From Oscillospiraceae bacterium (GTDB lineage Bacteria; Bacillota; Clostridia; Oscillospirales; Ruminococcaceae), in the NCBI GenBank assembly GCA_900768105.1, contig CAAGBQ010000064.1, positions 1-54,328 on the forward strand: a stretch of DNA of 54,328 bases, given 5' to 3'. The translations under genes were made by a program, and so were the position numbers. Under the pieces are notes generated by a model that saw only the letters and a program-made list of their open reading frames with translations, was not told the origin of the DNA and did no database searches. Each line of letters opens with the position of its first letter. The stretch's first letter is position 1. Shown here piece by piece: positions 8,188 to 17,605 of this stretch.

Positions 8188-8238
8188 AAAGAGCTATCTG
8201 ATTTCTGTTAGAGAAGTCAGATAGCTCTTTTTGTTTTG
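8188..8238 (+). terminator. Strong hairpin terminator closing the island
   Basis: A perfect 14-bp stem (8188-8201 with 8217-8230) is followed by TTGTTTTG on the plus strand and preceded by a short T-rich complement on the minus strand. It can stop the island transcript and possibly the minus-strand remnant operon. Confidence 0.85.
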
Positions 8239-8245
8239 TCTGAAT

Positions 8246-8448
8246 TTAATCGTTCTTCAGCCGGTCTTTGAACGCCGCCACCATCGCATCGCTGAGCTGC
8301 TGGGACGGGACTTTCACATATGTGCGCAATCCAACAGCCTGTTTTGTATAGCCTTATCGGCCTTCGTTAATTCCGCAATTAGTCTTTCGTTTTCGTGGCC
8401 GGTCTTTTTGGCGTGCTTCCAACCCTCGGCTCTGTTTCTGCCGGACAT
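8246..8448 (-). pseudogene. Frame-broken ORF after the C-protein-like gene (restriction gene remnant?)
   Basis: From ATG 8448, immediately after the stop of the XRE gene, the frame reads MSGRNRAEGWKHAKKTGHEN and stops at 8314 after 44 codons. A second frame continues without interruption to TAA at 8246 (LRTYVKVPSQQLSDAM then FKDRLKND). Together they look like two ends of one or two genes joined by deletion or frameshift. The N-terminal RNRAxGWxHAKxTGHxNE pattern reminds me of some restriction-associated proteins encoded beside C proteins, but I cannot confirm this. Function is lost in either case. Confidence 0.5.
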
Positions 8449-8661
8449 TTATTTCCCCTCCAAAAATAATTTATATGTTTCAATTCCGAGTGCGTCCGCA
8501 ATACGCTGAATATTTTCAAGCGATATGCTTCTCCGATAACACTCGATTGCGCTGATATATGTGCGGTGCATACCGCATTTATCCGCAAACGCTTCTTGAG
8601 ATACTCCCATAGCTGTGCGATACCTTCTTAAATTGTCACCGAATACTTTAATAATGTCCAT
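8449..8661 (-). CDS. XRE-family regulator (C-protein-like)
   Basis: The 70-residue protein is almost entirely one helix-turn-helix domain: LRRYRTAMGVSQEAFADKC, then HRTYISAIECYRRSISLEN and a DALGIETYKLFLEG tail. This is the layout of restriction-modification controller proteins, which bind DNA as dimers. ATG 8661 has GGAGGG eight bases upstream. The TAA stop is directly followed by the ATG of the broken ORF, so the two were one operon. A promoter with TAGACT (8717-8712) and TATACT (8693-8688), 18 bases apart, lies upstream. With its partner broken it may be a surviving orphan repressor. Confidence 0.8.
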   Translation of the reverse strand: MDIIKVFGDNLRRYRTAMGVSQEAFADKCGMHRTYISAIECYRRSISLENIQRIADALGIETYKLFLEGK

Positions 8662-8942
8662 AATTGCAGCCCTCCGTAATATAGACCAGTATAATATCAA
8701 TGAATACAAAAAGTCTACATACAATAAGTATATAAGCTTTTCCGCCCCTATTGCCGGATATTTATTTTTCGGCTTTCTTTTGTACCCATTTTTGTTTAAA
8801 GCAGTAAAACAGCCCGCACAAGCCTGCGCCTTATATGGGATTTTGGCGGGCACATTTACATTTTTACAGCCACTTGGCGCAGCGCCGTTGTATACAACAT
8901 ATTATAATAGCAAAATTACGATTTTCATAAGGAGAGCCGTAT
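8662..8942. other. Intergenic region between divergent genes
   Basis: Besides the minus-strand promoter of the XRE gene (8688-8717), it holds a plus-strand -10 TATAAT at 8903-8908 for the collagen-like gene; no convincing -35 is at the right spacing. A GCCCGC/GCGGGC pair around 8813-8850 may fold. No gene is visible. Confidence 0.5.
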
Positions 8943-9698
8943 ATGAACTATTACACCAGCAATTATAACCGAAAAAACTGCTGCCAAGCGGATGAATGTG
9001 GGACATATGTTACTATTCAGGGACCTACCGGTCCTATTGGACCGGAGGGGCCGAGAGGCGAACAGGGCATTCAGGGCCCGAAGGGCGACAAGGGCGAACC
9101 CGGTGTCCAAGGCGAAAAAGGCGATACCGGCGAACGCGGTGAGCAGGGCATACAAGGTCCAAAGGGTGAAAACGGAGAAACGCCGGAAATCACCGTAGCC
9201 GAAAGCACACCAATCAGTTATAAGCTGAATTTTAAAACGAGTGAACAGAACATAACCACGCCAAACCTTTTCGCCCCATACAGTGAATATCATGTAAATA
9301 TTTTCGCAATAAACAGCACACTTTCCGTACCGCTCGAAAATCTTGTGCTGACCTACCAAACCACCTCTTCGGGCGCGTGCAGAATAAGCATTGCTCCGAA
9401 AGATGCTTCCGTACCGATTTTGGCGGACATTCGCAGAACAACAATTTTCAACACCGGCTCTGTGGATGCGCAAACCTTCGACGGTGCAACCATCTCCGGC
9501 CGCACGGTGCTTGATGACCTTATGTACACCCAATCCCAGGAAACGCACAGTATTAAAATCCGTCAACAAGACCCGTCCACAAAGCTTTGGTCGCTGTGCG
9601 AGGTTCAAACCTTTGTTTCCGGCGGCGGCGCGCGCACATCGGTGCGCGTGCAGTGGAGCGAACACAGCGTGGAGTACAAAGCACCCGAAACAACCTGA
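8943..9698 (+). CDS. Collagen-like repeat protein
   Basis: The 251-residue protein has a short N-terminus with three cysteines (CC at 13-14, C19), then 18 uninterrupted Gly-X-Y triplets (residues 27-80), then a ~170-residue beta-rich C-terminal domain. There is no signal peptide. Such proteins in spore formers (BclA, CotY-linked collagens) form trimers on the exosporium or cell surface, with the C-terminal domain nucleating the trimer. The start has AAGGAG seven bases upstream, and a strong terminator follows, so the gene stands alone. GC content is clearly higher than in the island to the left. Surface or spore location is inferred from family behaviour. Confidence 0.82.
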   Translation: MNYYTSNYNRKNCCQADECGTYVTIQGPTGPIGPEGPRGEQGIQGPKGDKGEPGVQGEKGDTGERGEQGIQGPKGENGETPEITVAESTPISYKLNFKTSEQNITTPNLFAPYSEYHVNIFAINSTLSVPLENLVLTYQTTSSGACRISIAPKDASVPILADIRRTTIFNTGSVDAQTFDGATISGRTVLDDLMYTQSQETHSIKIRQQDPSTKLWSLCEVQTFVSGGGARTSVRVQWSEHSVEYKAPETT

Positions 9699-9713
9699 AT
9701 TTTTTAGAAGAAG

Positions 9714-9748
9714 CCGCCCGATTCTTACCGAATCGGGCGGTCTTTTTT
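9714..9748 (+). terminator. Terminator after collagen-like gene
   Basis: An 11-bp perfect stem (9714-9724 with 9730-9740, loop TTACC) is followed by TCTTTTTT. Confidence 0.92.
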
Positions 9749-9818
9749 GCTTATGCAATACCTTTTTTCCGCAAAATATGCTATAATTACTTTATAAGTT
9801 TCTACGGGAGGCGTTTTT

Positions 9819-10451
9819 ATGCCGGAAAATATTTTTTATCGCGCAAAAAGAACCGCCGCGGCGCTTTTTAGCCGGCGCTGCGTTTCCTGCGGAAAAACAT
9901 TTTCGGGAAAGCAGTGCCTTTGCGCGGAATGTACAAAAAAGCTGAAGCCGGTCAAAAGCTTTTTCTGTGAAGAATACCTTGCCTGCGCCGCATATTCCTA
10001 TGAAGCACCGGCGCGCGATGTTATGCTTCGCTTTAAGTTTAATGATGATTACGAATCTTGTATAGATACCCTTTCCGATTGGCTTTGCGCCGGCTTCGAT
10101 AAATATTTAAGTGATGAAAGCTTTGATTTTGCGGTAAGCGTGCCTGCCTTCGGCGCAAAGCCGCGGATGGAGCTTTTCGTTCGGAATTTTGCACGGCGGC
10201 GCGGGCTTTGCTACCGTCCGGAGCTGCTTTTCAAAATCCGTCCCACCGAAAAGCAGCACAAGCTTTCCGCTTCGGAACGCCGCACAAACCTCCGCGGCGC
10301 TTTTGCGGCAAGCGCCGCAGTTTGCGGAAAGAAAATTTTGCTTATTGACGACATTTATACCACCGGCAGTACCGTATACGAATGTACCCGTGCCCTCTGC
10401 GCGGCAGGCGCAAGCACGGTTTGCGTTCTCACGGTGCTCAAGGCGGAGTAG
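9819..10451 (+). CDS. comF: ComF family phosphoribosyltransferase-like protein
   Basis: The 210-residue protein shows the ComF plan: an N-terminal zinc finger (Cys21-x2-Cys24 and Cys35-x2-Cys38) and a C-terminal type I phosphoribosyltransferase fold with the PRPP loop ILLIDDIYTTGST. ComF is a cytoplasmic protein needed for DNA uptake in naturally competent Gram-positives; its biochemical activity is still unclear. GGGAGG precedes the start by seven bases and TATAAT lies at 9782-9787. The SNF2 helicase starts 30 bases downstream, so the two may share a transcript. Confidence 0.88.
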   Translation: MPENIFYRAKRTAAALFSRRCVSCGKTFSGKQCLCAECTKKLKPVKSFFCEEYLACAAYSYEAPARDVMLRFKFNDDYESCIDTLSDWLCAGFDKYLSDESFDFAVSVPAFGAKPRMELFVRNFARRRGLCYRPELLFKIRPTEKQHKLSASERRTNLRGAFAASAAVCGKKILLIDDIYTTGSTVYECTRALCAAGASTVCVLTVLKAE

Positions 10452-10481
10452 CAAAGTAGCAAGACAAAAAGGAGGACTAAT

Positions 10482-12644
10482 ATGGCAAGACCTTTTTCTT
10501 CGGCGGATGCAAAAAAGCTTTCCGAAGAACACGAAAAGCTTAAAAATTCGCTTTTATCCGGAGTAAAATTTGATGAGATACGGCAAAATGATATTCTTCA
10601 ATCTGTAAATAGCGCTATTGATAAAGTTGTTTTCTCCTTGCTTGAATCAGTTCCGGTGGATGAGCTCAACCGCGACAAGCGCGGCTTTCGTATAAAGGCG
10701 CTTATCGGCAACGGATACAGTACTGTTGCCGACATAATGAATGCATCAAAATACAGCCTTGAAATGATAAACGGCATAAGCGCCGACGGTGCCTATGCCA
10801 TAAAAAGAGCCGCAGCAAAAATTGCCGCGCAGGCGCGAACCGGAGCGAAACTCCGCATAAGCACCGACAATAAAACACCGGAAACCACCGCCGTAATAAC
10901 CGCCGTGCACAAGTATATTTTGGGCCATTCCGCCGCAGAAACTTGCCGTAAGCTGCTTGCACTTAACGGAAGCCAAATCGAGCTTGCCATCGGCGAACTT
11001 TCTCCGGGAATGGGCTCGATAAAATGGTTCTTCGCGTCCTATCAGGCGAAGGAAAAAGCCGAAAGCGCTTATAAATTTCTATCCGAATCCTTTTCCGGCA
11101 GCTACGGCAGCGAAGCAAGAGCCGCCATATACGCCATTGATTCCGCAAAATTTTCTTCCTCCTCCGACGCATGGAACAGCTTTTCCGATAACCCGATTCC
11201 GTTTTTTAATATTCTCGAAGATCTCTGCCCCGGCGTGCTTGGAACAGACGACCCTGTTTACGGTCTTCCAGAGGATTTGGCAAAAGATGTTGCGGATGAA
11301 TGCCTTTATCCGGATGGACTGCGCTGCACCCTTCGCCGTTATCAGGAATGGGGTGTAAAATACATATTGCATCAGGAAAAGGTCTTGCTCGGTGACGAAA
11401 TGGGTCTTGGCAAAACCGTGCAGGCTATTGCTTCCATGGTCTCTCTTAAAAACACAGGTGCTACTCATTTTATAGTTGTCTGCCCTGCAAGCGTTCTTAC
11501 GAACTGGTGCAGAGAAATAAAAAAGATGAGTTCCCTGCCCGTAACAGAGGTTCATGGTTCATCTAGATGTCGTGCCATCCATTTTTGGAAAGATAACGGC
11601 GGCGTTGCCGTAACTACATATGAAACTACCGCATACTTTTCTTTTGAAGATGATTTTACTTTTGATATGCTGGTTGTAGACGAAGCACATTACATTAAAA
11701 ACCCCGAAGCGCAGCGCAGCATAAATGTTAAAAAGCTTTGCACAAAAACAAAGCGTATTCTTTTTATGACCGGCACAGCGCTTGAAAATAAAGTTGATGA
11801 GATGATTTCGCTTATATCCGTTTTGCAGCCCGATGTTGCTTATTCGGCATCACGCTTTGCATCAATTTCAAGTGCCCCGCAATTTAGGAATGCAGTTGCG
11901 CCTGTTTATTACCGCAGGCGCAGAGAAGATGTTCTTACCGAACTTCCCGAACTTATAGAAAGCGAAGAATGGTGTTCCCTTCTGCCCGCTGAAAAAGCAG
12001 TGTACGAAAGCACTCTTTATTCCGGCAATTATGCCGCCGTCAGGCGTGTATCTTGGAATGCAGAGGATATTTCAAAAAGCTGTAAAGCAATCCGCCTTAA
12101 AGAAATTGTGGAAGACGCCGCAGAGGATGAACGAAAGATTATTGTTTTCTCCTTTTTCCTTGATACAATACAACGCGTGAAAGAGCTGTTCGGCGATAGA
12201 TGTGTTCAGCCAATAAACGGTTCTGTTTCTCCAAGCCACCGCCAAGAAATTATCGACGAATTTGAAAAATCCCCTGCCGGAACGATACTTCCCGCACAGA
12301 TTCAATCCGGCGGTACCGGACTTAACATTCAATCCGCCAGCGTTGTTATTATCTGCGAACCGCAATTCAAGCCATCTATTGAAAATCAGGCTATCTCCCG
12401 CGCCTACCGCATGGGGCAAACCCGCAATGTGCTTGTTTACCGCCTTCTTTGCGAAAATACCGTTGAGGAGCACCTTGTTGATATTTTGAAAAGCAAGCAG
12501 GCAGCGTTTGATGCATTTGCCGATGAATCTGCCGCAGCAGCAGAAAGCCTTGAAATAGATTCCAAATCCTTTGGCAACATCATAAAAGAAGAAATTGACC
12601 GCATAAACAAAGAGCATCAAACGGAAGAAAGCCCCATACGATGA
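10482..12644 (+). CDS. SNF2-family helicase with N-terminal HhH domain
   Basis: The 720-residue protein has a helix-hairpin-helix segment at about residues 70-110 (GNGYSTVADIM, then ISADGAYAIKRAAAKI) and a SNF2/Rad54-type motor. Walker A is GDEMGLGKT at 304-312, the DEAH box is at 400-403, and motifs V-VI are QSGGTGLNIQ and QAISRAYRMGQT. SNF2 motors translocate on duplex DNA and displace proteins. No nuclease or methyltransferase is fused or adjacent, so a repair or recombination role is more likely than restriction. AAGGAGG precedes ATG 10482 by seven bases. Confidence 0.88.
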   Translation: MARPFSSADAKKLSEEHEKLKNSLLSGVKFDEIRQNDILQSVNSAIDKVVFSLLESVPVDELNRDKRGFRIKALIGNGYSTVADIMNASKYSLEMINGISADGAYAIKRAAAKIAAQARTGAKLRISTDNKTPETTAVITAVHKYILGHSAAETCRKLLALNGSQIELAIGELSPGMGSIKWFFASYQAKEKAESAYKFLSESFSGSYGSEARAAIYAIDSAKFSSSSDAWNSFSDNPIPFFNILEDLCPGVLGTDDPVYGLPEDLAKDVADECLYPDGLRCTLRRYQEWGVKYILHQEKVLLGDEMGLGKTVQAIASMVSLKNTGATHFIVVCPASVLTNWCREIKKMSSLPVTEVHGSSRCRAIHFWKDNGGVAVTTYETTAYFSFEDDFTFDMLVVDEAHYIKNPEAQRSINVKKLCTKTKRILFMTGTALENKVDEMISLISVLQPDVAYSASRFASISSAPQFRNAVAPVYYRRRREDVLTELPELIESEEWCSLLPAEKAVYESTLYSGNYAAVRRVSWNAEDISKSCKAIRLKEIVEDAAEDERKIIVFSFFLDTIQRVKELFGDRCVQPINGSVSPSHRQEIIDEFEKSPAGTILPAQIQSGGTGLNIQSASVVIICEPQFKPSIENQAISRAYRMGQTRNVLVYRLLCENTVEEHLVDILKSKQAAFDAFADESAAAAESLEIDSKSFGNIIKEEIDRINKEHQTEESPIR

Positions 12645-12811
12645 TTTACTTTTCACTGCGGTAGATTTCTTCATATTTTTCTGTTATTCTTATTTGCATA
12701 AAAGCCCGTGCTCAAAATGCCACTGTGCAAAGCGCCTGTTTTTTTAAGCACGGCAGTGCTCAAAAAAAAAACAAAATTTGGCCTTGTAATCAAATTTATC
12801 GGAGGAATTTT

Positions 12812-13321
12812 ATGAAAAACGAATATACCGTCACCAAAAAAATGTACCAAAGCTGGCTTACCGAATCCGGCTTTCATGGCAAAGGGCTTGCCCTTTGCAT
12901 TTCGTTCTGTTCGCTGGCGGTGCTTTCCGTGCTCATGGTGCTCACGCACCCGTTCGAGGCATATTCAATCTTCTATATAGGCGCATTTATCTGCTGCATA
13001 TACATGGCGTTTTTTAAAAACGCCGTCACCGCAGCACAGCAATACAAAAGCATAGTTTCCATTGTGGACGGAGGCGAATGGAAACGCAGCATATCTTTTG
13101 AAGATCCCGTAATCCGCGTTGATGACGGCTTTGGCGACGATTCCGCCATGGAAATCCCCTATTCCAAAATCCTTTCGGCAAAAGAAAAAGAAAACACCGT
13201 TACCCTTTGCCTTTTCGGCGGCGGAATTGTATGCCTTTATAAGGATTGCTTCAACGGCGGCGATTGGCAGCAGTGCAAAACTTTTTTGCTTGAAAAGAAC
13301 CCGAAAATCAAGATAAAATAA
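12812..13321 (+). CDS. YcxB-like membrane protein
   Basis: The 169-residue protein has two closely spaced membrane segments (roughly residues 25-42 and 50-65) and then a soluble beta-rich C-terminal domain ending FLLEKNPKIKIK, the layout of YcxB-like proteins. Function of the family is unknown. ATG 12812 has GGAGGAATTT just upstream. The 167-base gap before it holds an AGCAC-GGCA-GTGCT hairpin flanked by a T-run and an A-run (12738-12770). Confidence 0.65.
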   Translation: MKNEYTVTKKMYQSWLTESGFHGKGLALCISFCSLAVLSVLMVLTHPFEAYSIFYIGAFICCIYMAFFKNAVTAAQQYKSIVSIVDGGEWKRSISFEDPVIRVDDGFGDDSAMEIPYSKILSAKEKENTVTLCLFGGGIVCLYKDCFNGGDWQQCKTFLLEKNPKIKIK

Positions 13322-13332
13322 TAAGATAAAAC

Positions 13333-13364
13333 AAAAAGGCGGTTCCATTGGGAACCGCCTTTTT
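13333..13364. terminator. Bidirectional terminator between convergent genes
   Basis: A stem GGCGGTTCC (13338-13346) with GGAACCGCC (13351-13359) is flanked by an A-run and a T-run, so it serves the YcxB-like gene on plus and the DUF2974 gene on minus. Confidence 0.93.
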
Positions 13365-13372
13365 TGCTATGC

Positions 13373-14473
13373 TTATTCCTTATTCTGAAGCATCCGAATA
13401 AGGCTTGTTTTTGTGCTTCGCACAAGAAGGCGCAGCGCCTTCAAAACCGCTTCGCGGGTTTCGTCATCCATCTTTTGAGTGGATTTTATAACCGTGCGCA
13501 GATTGGCAAGCTTTCGGCTGTTCATTTCGCGGATGCTGTTTGTGTGGGTTTCGCACATAACCGCATAAACGCCGTCAACAAACTTTTCCCGCTCCGAATA
13601 ATCCATTTCGGAAAGCCATGTTTTAAGGGTGTAATCAATAAATTTGCTGCTGTTGTCCACGGTTTCAAGGCTTTTAAAAGCGCTTTGTCTTACATTCCAT
13701 GAACAAAGGTCGTGCTGCATAATTCCGGTTTGTTCGCTGTGAACAATGGTGTATTTTTCCTCATGGCCAAGCAGCATTCCCACAATGGAGGACTGCGGCA
13801 CAAAGGTATTCACCCGTTCGCAGATATTTTTATATCCGTCGGTCAAAAGCACCGTATCGTCAAAGCCCGGTCCGTCGTAGTTATAAACCGCCTGTACGCG
13901 CCTTTGCGCAACGGAATTGCAAAATGCCGCGGCATAAACCGCAAGGTTTCCTCCCTTTGAATGTCCACCCACAATAATCCTTCCTACGCTGTCCCTTGCC
14001 GTACCCTCAAGGTACTCCACCGCAAGGCGCTGTGCGGGAACCGGACAAACAAAGCACATATTAAAGTCCTCTTTCCACCCAACAAGGGTGTTGTCCGTTC
14101 CGCGGAACGCAACATAAAGCTCGCTTTCGCTCAAACGAATTGTAATTGCATAAAACTGCGTCTGGCTTTCCGGATCAAAACGGTTCACGCAATTAAAAAT
14201 CCCCATATTGCAAAAGCGAGGGCTTTCCGCCAAAGCGGAAAGCAGCGGAGAATCCTCCTTACGCATAAAGGAACCGTCCACATTGGGGAGCGCAAAAAGC
14301 TTTTCCGCCGCCTTTTTAACGGATACCGGCGCCAAAGAGCCTTGCTCCAGCACTCTTTCAAGCGGAAGATAAGAAAGCTTCGCTAAAATTGCTCCGTCCA
14401 CTTCATTAAAAGGGCTTTGGCGAAAGGAAAGATCGCCGCGCCAATTAAGATAATCAAAAATGCCGTCCGTCAT
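13373..14473 (-). CDS. DUF2974 (Mbeg1-like) alpha/beta-hydrolase
   Basis: The 366-residue protein belongs to the DUF2974/Mbeg1-like lipase-like group: IRLSESELYVAFRGTD precedes the nucleophile elbow GGHSKGGNLAVYAA, whose serine is the predicted nucleophile, and YNYDGPGFD follows. No signal peptide is present, so it should be cytoplasmic. Its ATG overlaps the stop of the ClpE gene by four bases (ATGA), making it the last gene of a five-gene operon. The substrate is unknown; esterase activity is inferred from the GHSKGG elbow. Confidence 0.8.
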   Translation of the reverse strand: MTDGIFDYLNWRGDLSFRQSPFNEVDGAILAKLSYLPLERVLEQGSLAPVSVKKAAEKLFALPNVDGSFMRKEDSPLLSALAESPRFCNMGIFNCVNRFDPESQTQFYAITIRLSESELYVAFRGTDNTLVGWKEDFNMCFVCPVPAQRLAVEYLEGTARDSVGRIIVGGHSKGGNLAVYAAAFCNSVAQRRVQAVYNYDGPGFDDTVLLTDGYKNICERVNTFVPQSSIVGMLLGHEEKYTIVHSEQTGIMQHDLCSWNVRQSAFKSLETVDNSSKFIDYTLKTWLSEMDYSEREKFVDGVYAVMCETHTNSIREMNSRKLANLRTVIKSTQKMDDETREAVLKALRLLVRSTKTSLIRMLQNKE

Positions 14474-16782
14474 TTTTCCTCCGCCGCCGGAAGCTCCGGT
14501 GCTTTAAACGCCGGCTTTACCGTAATTTCGCCGTTCTCTGCCGTAACGGCTATGGCTTCCAGCTTTTTGTCGGCATTCTCCACCATAAGCTCGCAAACTT
14601 TATCCTCCACATCCTTGCGGATAACGCGCACAAGGTCGCGCGCGCCGCCCTTTTGCCCAAAGGATTTTTCTGCAATTGCGCCGAGTGCGGCGCCGTCGTA
14701 GGAAAGGGAAATTCCCTTTTCGCCAAGCGGCTCGCGCAGCTCGTTAAGGCGCAGCGCCGCAATTTTTTCAAAGTCCGGCTTTGTAAGGTCGTGGAACACC
14801 ACTATTTCATCAACCCTGCCAAGAAACTCCGGCCGCAGGAACTGTGCAAGCGCCTTATAAACCTTTTCGGATTCAAGGGTATAGCTGTCCTTGCCGAAGC
14901 CGAGAGTTTTCTCCTTGTTTTCGCTTCCTGCGTTGGAGGTCATTACAATTACGGTATTTGCAAAGGAAACAACCCGCCCGTGGGAATCCGCGATTTTTCC
15001 TTCGTCCAAAATTTGCAGCAGAATATTCATAACATCCGGATGCGCCTTTTCTATCTCATCAAAAAGTATGACGGAATATGGCTTTCTGCGCACCTTTTCG
15101 GTAAGCTGGCCCGCCTCATCATAGCCCACATAGCCAGGAGGCGAACCCACAATTCTGGATACCGCAAATTTCTCCATAAATTCCGACATATCAAGGCGAA
15201 TAAGCGGGTCCGTCCCCTGGAACATCTCATTCGCAAGCACTTTTACAAGCTCCGTTTTGCCAACGCCGGTAGGCCCGACGAAAATAAAGCTTGCCGGACG
15301 GCGGCGTGCGGAAATCTGCACGCGGGAACGGCGTACGGCTGCCGCCACAAGCTCGCAGGCTTTGTCCTGACCTATAACATGCTGTTTAAGCACGCTTTCA
15401 AGCTCGCCAAGCTTTTTAAGGTCGCTTTGCTCCACCTTGCTTGCCGGAATACCGGTCCAAAGCTCAATTACCTTTGCAAGGTCGCGGCTTTGCACCTCGG
15501 CGGCAAGAGCCGCAGGCTCCAGGCGATTGTGCTGCATCTCAAGCTGAAGCGCCTCCGCCTTTGCGGTGGCAAGCTCCTCATAGTCTATGGTTTCCTCCTG
15601 CTGAAGCGCATCAATTTTATCCTGAACCGCGCGCAGCTTTTGGCCGCTTATCTCATATTCTTCAAGTTCCTTATTGGCAAGCGCCGCGCAGGAGCAGGCT
15701 TCATCCAAAAGGTCGATTGCCTTATCCGGCAAAAAGCGGTCGGTAATATATCTTTCGGAAAGGCGAACACAGCTTTCAATAAGCTCGTCGCTTATCTTTA
15801 CATGGTGGAATTTTTCATAGTTCGGGGCAATGCCCTTCAATATCTCCACGCTGTCTGCGATGGAAGGCTCCTCCACCGTAACCGGTTGAAAACGGCGTTC
15901 CAAAGCGGCGTCCTTTTCAATATGCTGGCGGTATTCGTTAAAGGTTGTTGCACCTATTACCTGTATCTCTCCTCTGGAAAGGGCGGGCTTTAATATATTT
16001 GCAGCGTTCATGCTGCCCTCGGCATCACCCGTTCCCACAAGGTTGTGCAGCTCGTCAATAAAAAGGATTATATTTCCTTCGCGCTTTACCTCATCAACAA
16101 GGCCCTTTACCCTGCTTTCAAACTGACCGCGGAACTGTGTTCCCGCAACAAGCGCCGTAAGGTCAAGCAGCCAAAGCTCCTTATCCGCAAGCTTTGCGGC
16201 AACCTTTCCTGCGGCAATGCGCTGGGCAATGCCCTCCGCAATGGCGGTTTTGCCTACGCCCGGTTCGCCGATAAGGCAAGGGTTATTTTTTGTTCTTCGG
16301 CAAAGAATCTGGATAACACGGTCAATTTCCCTGTCGCGCCCGATAATCGGGTCGAACCCGCCGCGCCGCGCCTTTGCGGTCAAATCCTCGCAATACATAT
16401 TAAGGAACTTTTTTTCCGGCGGCTTGCCCTTTTGCTGCTTTGCGCCGGATTTCTTCTGTTCCGCTGCGGTGCCTGCGGCTTCGCCGCCCTCTTGCGGAGC
16501 GGTATTTCCGAATATACTGTTGAGGAAAGGCAGCGGGGCTGCTCCGCCCATTTCAAAGCCTTCCTCTCCCATTTCCTCCGGATTCATAAGCTGCTCGTTA
16601 AGAGCATCCAGTTCCTCTCCGGTAATGCCCATTTTGGACATAAGATCCTCCACGGGCTTTATTCCAAGCTCCTTTGCACACTGAAGGCAAAGTCCCTCAT
16701 TATAGGTTTTGTCACCCTCCATTCGGGAAACAAAAACCACTGCCATTCTTTTTTTACACCTTGAACAAAGCATACTGTTCAT
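14470..16782 (-). CDS. clpE: ClpE-type Clp ATPase
   Basis: The 770-residue protein begins with a zinc finger Cys6-x2-Cys9-x22-Cys32-x2-Cys35, the hallmark of ClpE, and lacks the double Clp-N repeats of ClpC. Two AAA+ modules follow: GEPGVGKTA with LFIDELHNL, and GPTGVGKTE with LFDEIEKAHPD. LGF in KTLGFGK is a plausible ClpP-docking loop. ClpE unfolds substrates for ClpP and is stress-induced in Firmicutes. I chose ATG 16782, seven bases after GGAGG, over a TTG one codon upstream. Gene order (CvpA upstream, DUF2974 downstream) is unusual for clpE. No CtsR operator is evident next to it. Confidence 0.85.
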   Translation of the reverse strand: MNSMLCSRCKKRMAVVFVSRMEGDKTYNEGLCLQCAKELGIKPVEDLMSKMGITGEELDALNEQLMNPEEMGEEGFEMGGAAPLPFLNSIFGNTAPQEGGEAAGTAAEQKKSGAKQQKGKPPEKKFLNMYCEDLTAKARRGGFDPIIGRDREIDRVIQILCRRTKNNPCLIGEPGVGKTAIAEGIAQRIAAGKVAAKLADKELWLLDLTALVAGTQFRGQFESRVKGLVDEVKREGNIILFIDELHNLVGTGDAEGSMNAANILKPALSRGEIQVIGATTFNEYRQHIEKDAALERRFQPVTVEEPSIADSVEILKGIAPNYEKFHHVKISDELIESCVRLSERYITDRFLPDKAIDLLDEACSCAALANKELEEYEISGQKLRAVQDKIDALQQEETIDYEELATAKAEALQLEMQHNRLEPAALAAEVQSRDLAKVIELWTGIPASKVEQSDLKKLGELESVLKQHVIGQDKACELVAAAVRRSRVQISARRRPASFIFVGPTGVGKTELVKVLANEMFQGTDPLIRLDMSEFMEKFAVSRIVGSPPGYVGYDEAGQLTEKVRRKPYSVILFDEIEKAHPDVMNILLQILDEGKIADSHGRVVSFANTVIVMTSNAGSENKEKTLGFGKDSYTLESEKVYKALAQFLRPEFLGRVDEIVVFHDLTKPDFEKIAALRLNELREPLGEKGISLSYDGAALGAIAEKSFGQKGGARDLVRVIRKDVEDKVCELMVENADKKLEAIAVTAENGEITVKPAFKAPELPAAEEK

Positions 16783-16823
16783 CAAAAATCCTCCAATGGG
16801 GTCGGCGCAAAAGCACCATTTTT

Positions 16824-17528
16824 TTATTTAAGACCGCCCGTAACGGCGCCGTATATCCATTTAAAAAGATATGTATTTGAAATTATATCGGAAGAAAGGT
16901 ATTCCGATTCTCCCTTTGCGGAAATTATCAGGCTTATAATTGCAGCAGCGGCACAAAGCAGCACTCCGCCGTTTATTATGCCCATAACCGCACCCAAAAA
17001 GCTGTTAACCCCGCCGATTACCGGCACGCGGTTAAAGCTTTTAGAACCTTTTGCCAAAAGAGTTACAACAAAAAGCAGAATTATCAGCGAAGCGATAAAT
17101 ATAACCGTCTGCAAAAGGGGTTCCACCACCGGGCGGATTACATTTGCCTCCACTACCTCCGCTATCTTCGAGCTTTCAAGGTTCACTGCACCGTCAAGGC
17201 TCTGTTCCACTCCGCTGAAATCAAAAAATACGGCGGAAAGCGCCGGTATTCCCGCAACGGCGGATTTAAGCCCGTCAACTACGCTTTCCGTATCCACTGC
17301 GTTTTCAACGGAGCTTTGTATGGTTGACAAAAGCCCCGGCTGAATTGCGGTAGTATAAATAAGGGAGGCGCATATTCGGCTTATATAAAGCGCCGCCGCA
17401 ACGGAAACCACCATTCCGACGGTTTGCACAAAGGTTTTGGCAAAGCCGTCCTTTGCGCCGCGCGCCATGCAAATCAGCAAAAGCACCACCGCCGCGGCAT
17501 CATATATAAAAGGTATCCAGTTATTCAA
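16824..17528 (-). CDS. CvpA family membrane protein
   Basis: The 234-residue protein has an early membrane segment (PFIYDAAAVVLLLICMA), the CvpA-like GAKDGFAKTFVQTVGMVVS region, and further hydrophobic stretches near residues 145-165 and 195-210. CvpA proteins are multi-pass membrane proteins linked to colicin V export and envelope robustness; their mechanism is unknown. The start is probably TTG 17528, ten bases after GGAG; the adjacent ATG is out of frame. A PVIGGVNSFLGAVMG motif near the C-terminus is typical of the family. Confidence 0.75.
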   Translation of the reverse strand: MNNWIPFIYDAAAVVLLLICMARGAKDGFAKTFVQTVGMVVSVAAALYISRICASLIYTTAIQPGLLSTIQSSVENAVDTESVVDGLKSAVAGIPALSAVFFDFSGVEQSLDGAVNLESSKIAEVVEANVIRPVVEPLLQTVIFIASLIILLFVVTLLAKGSKSFNRVPVIGGVNSFLGAVMGIINGGVLLCAAAAIISLIISAKGESEYLSSDIISNTYLFKWIYGAVTGGLK

Positions 17529-17605
17529 AGCGTCATCACTCCTTTCAAAAAGAGCGCAGAAAGATATTTTTCCGCAAAGACCCTTTTCCATTCGGAAAAA
17601 GGGCG

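Noticed and set aside
8925..9758. A 277-codon minus-strand frame across the collagen-like gene
   Set aside because: Gly-X-Y repeats leave the opposite strand open by composition; the plus frame has a ribosome site and a terminator.
10482..12644. The SNF2 helicase as part of a DISARM- or type I-like defence system
   Set aside because: It is joined to comF, has housekeeping base composition, and no nuclease or methyltransferase is adjacent.
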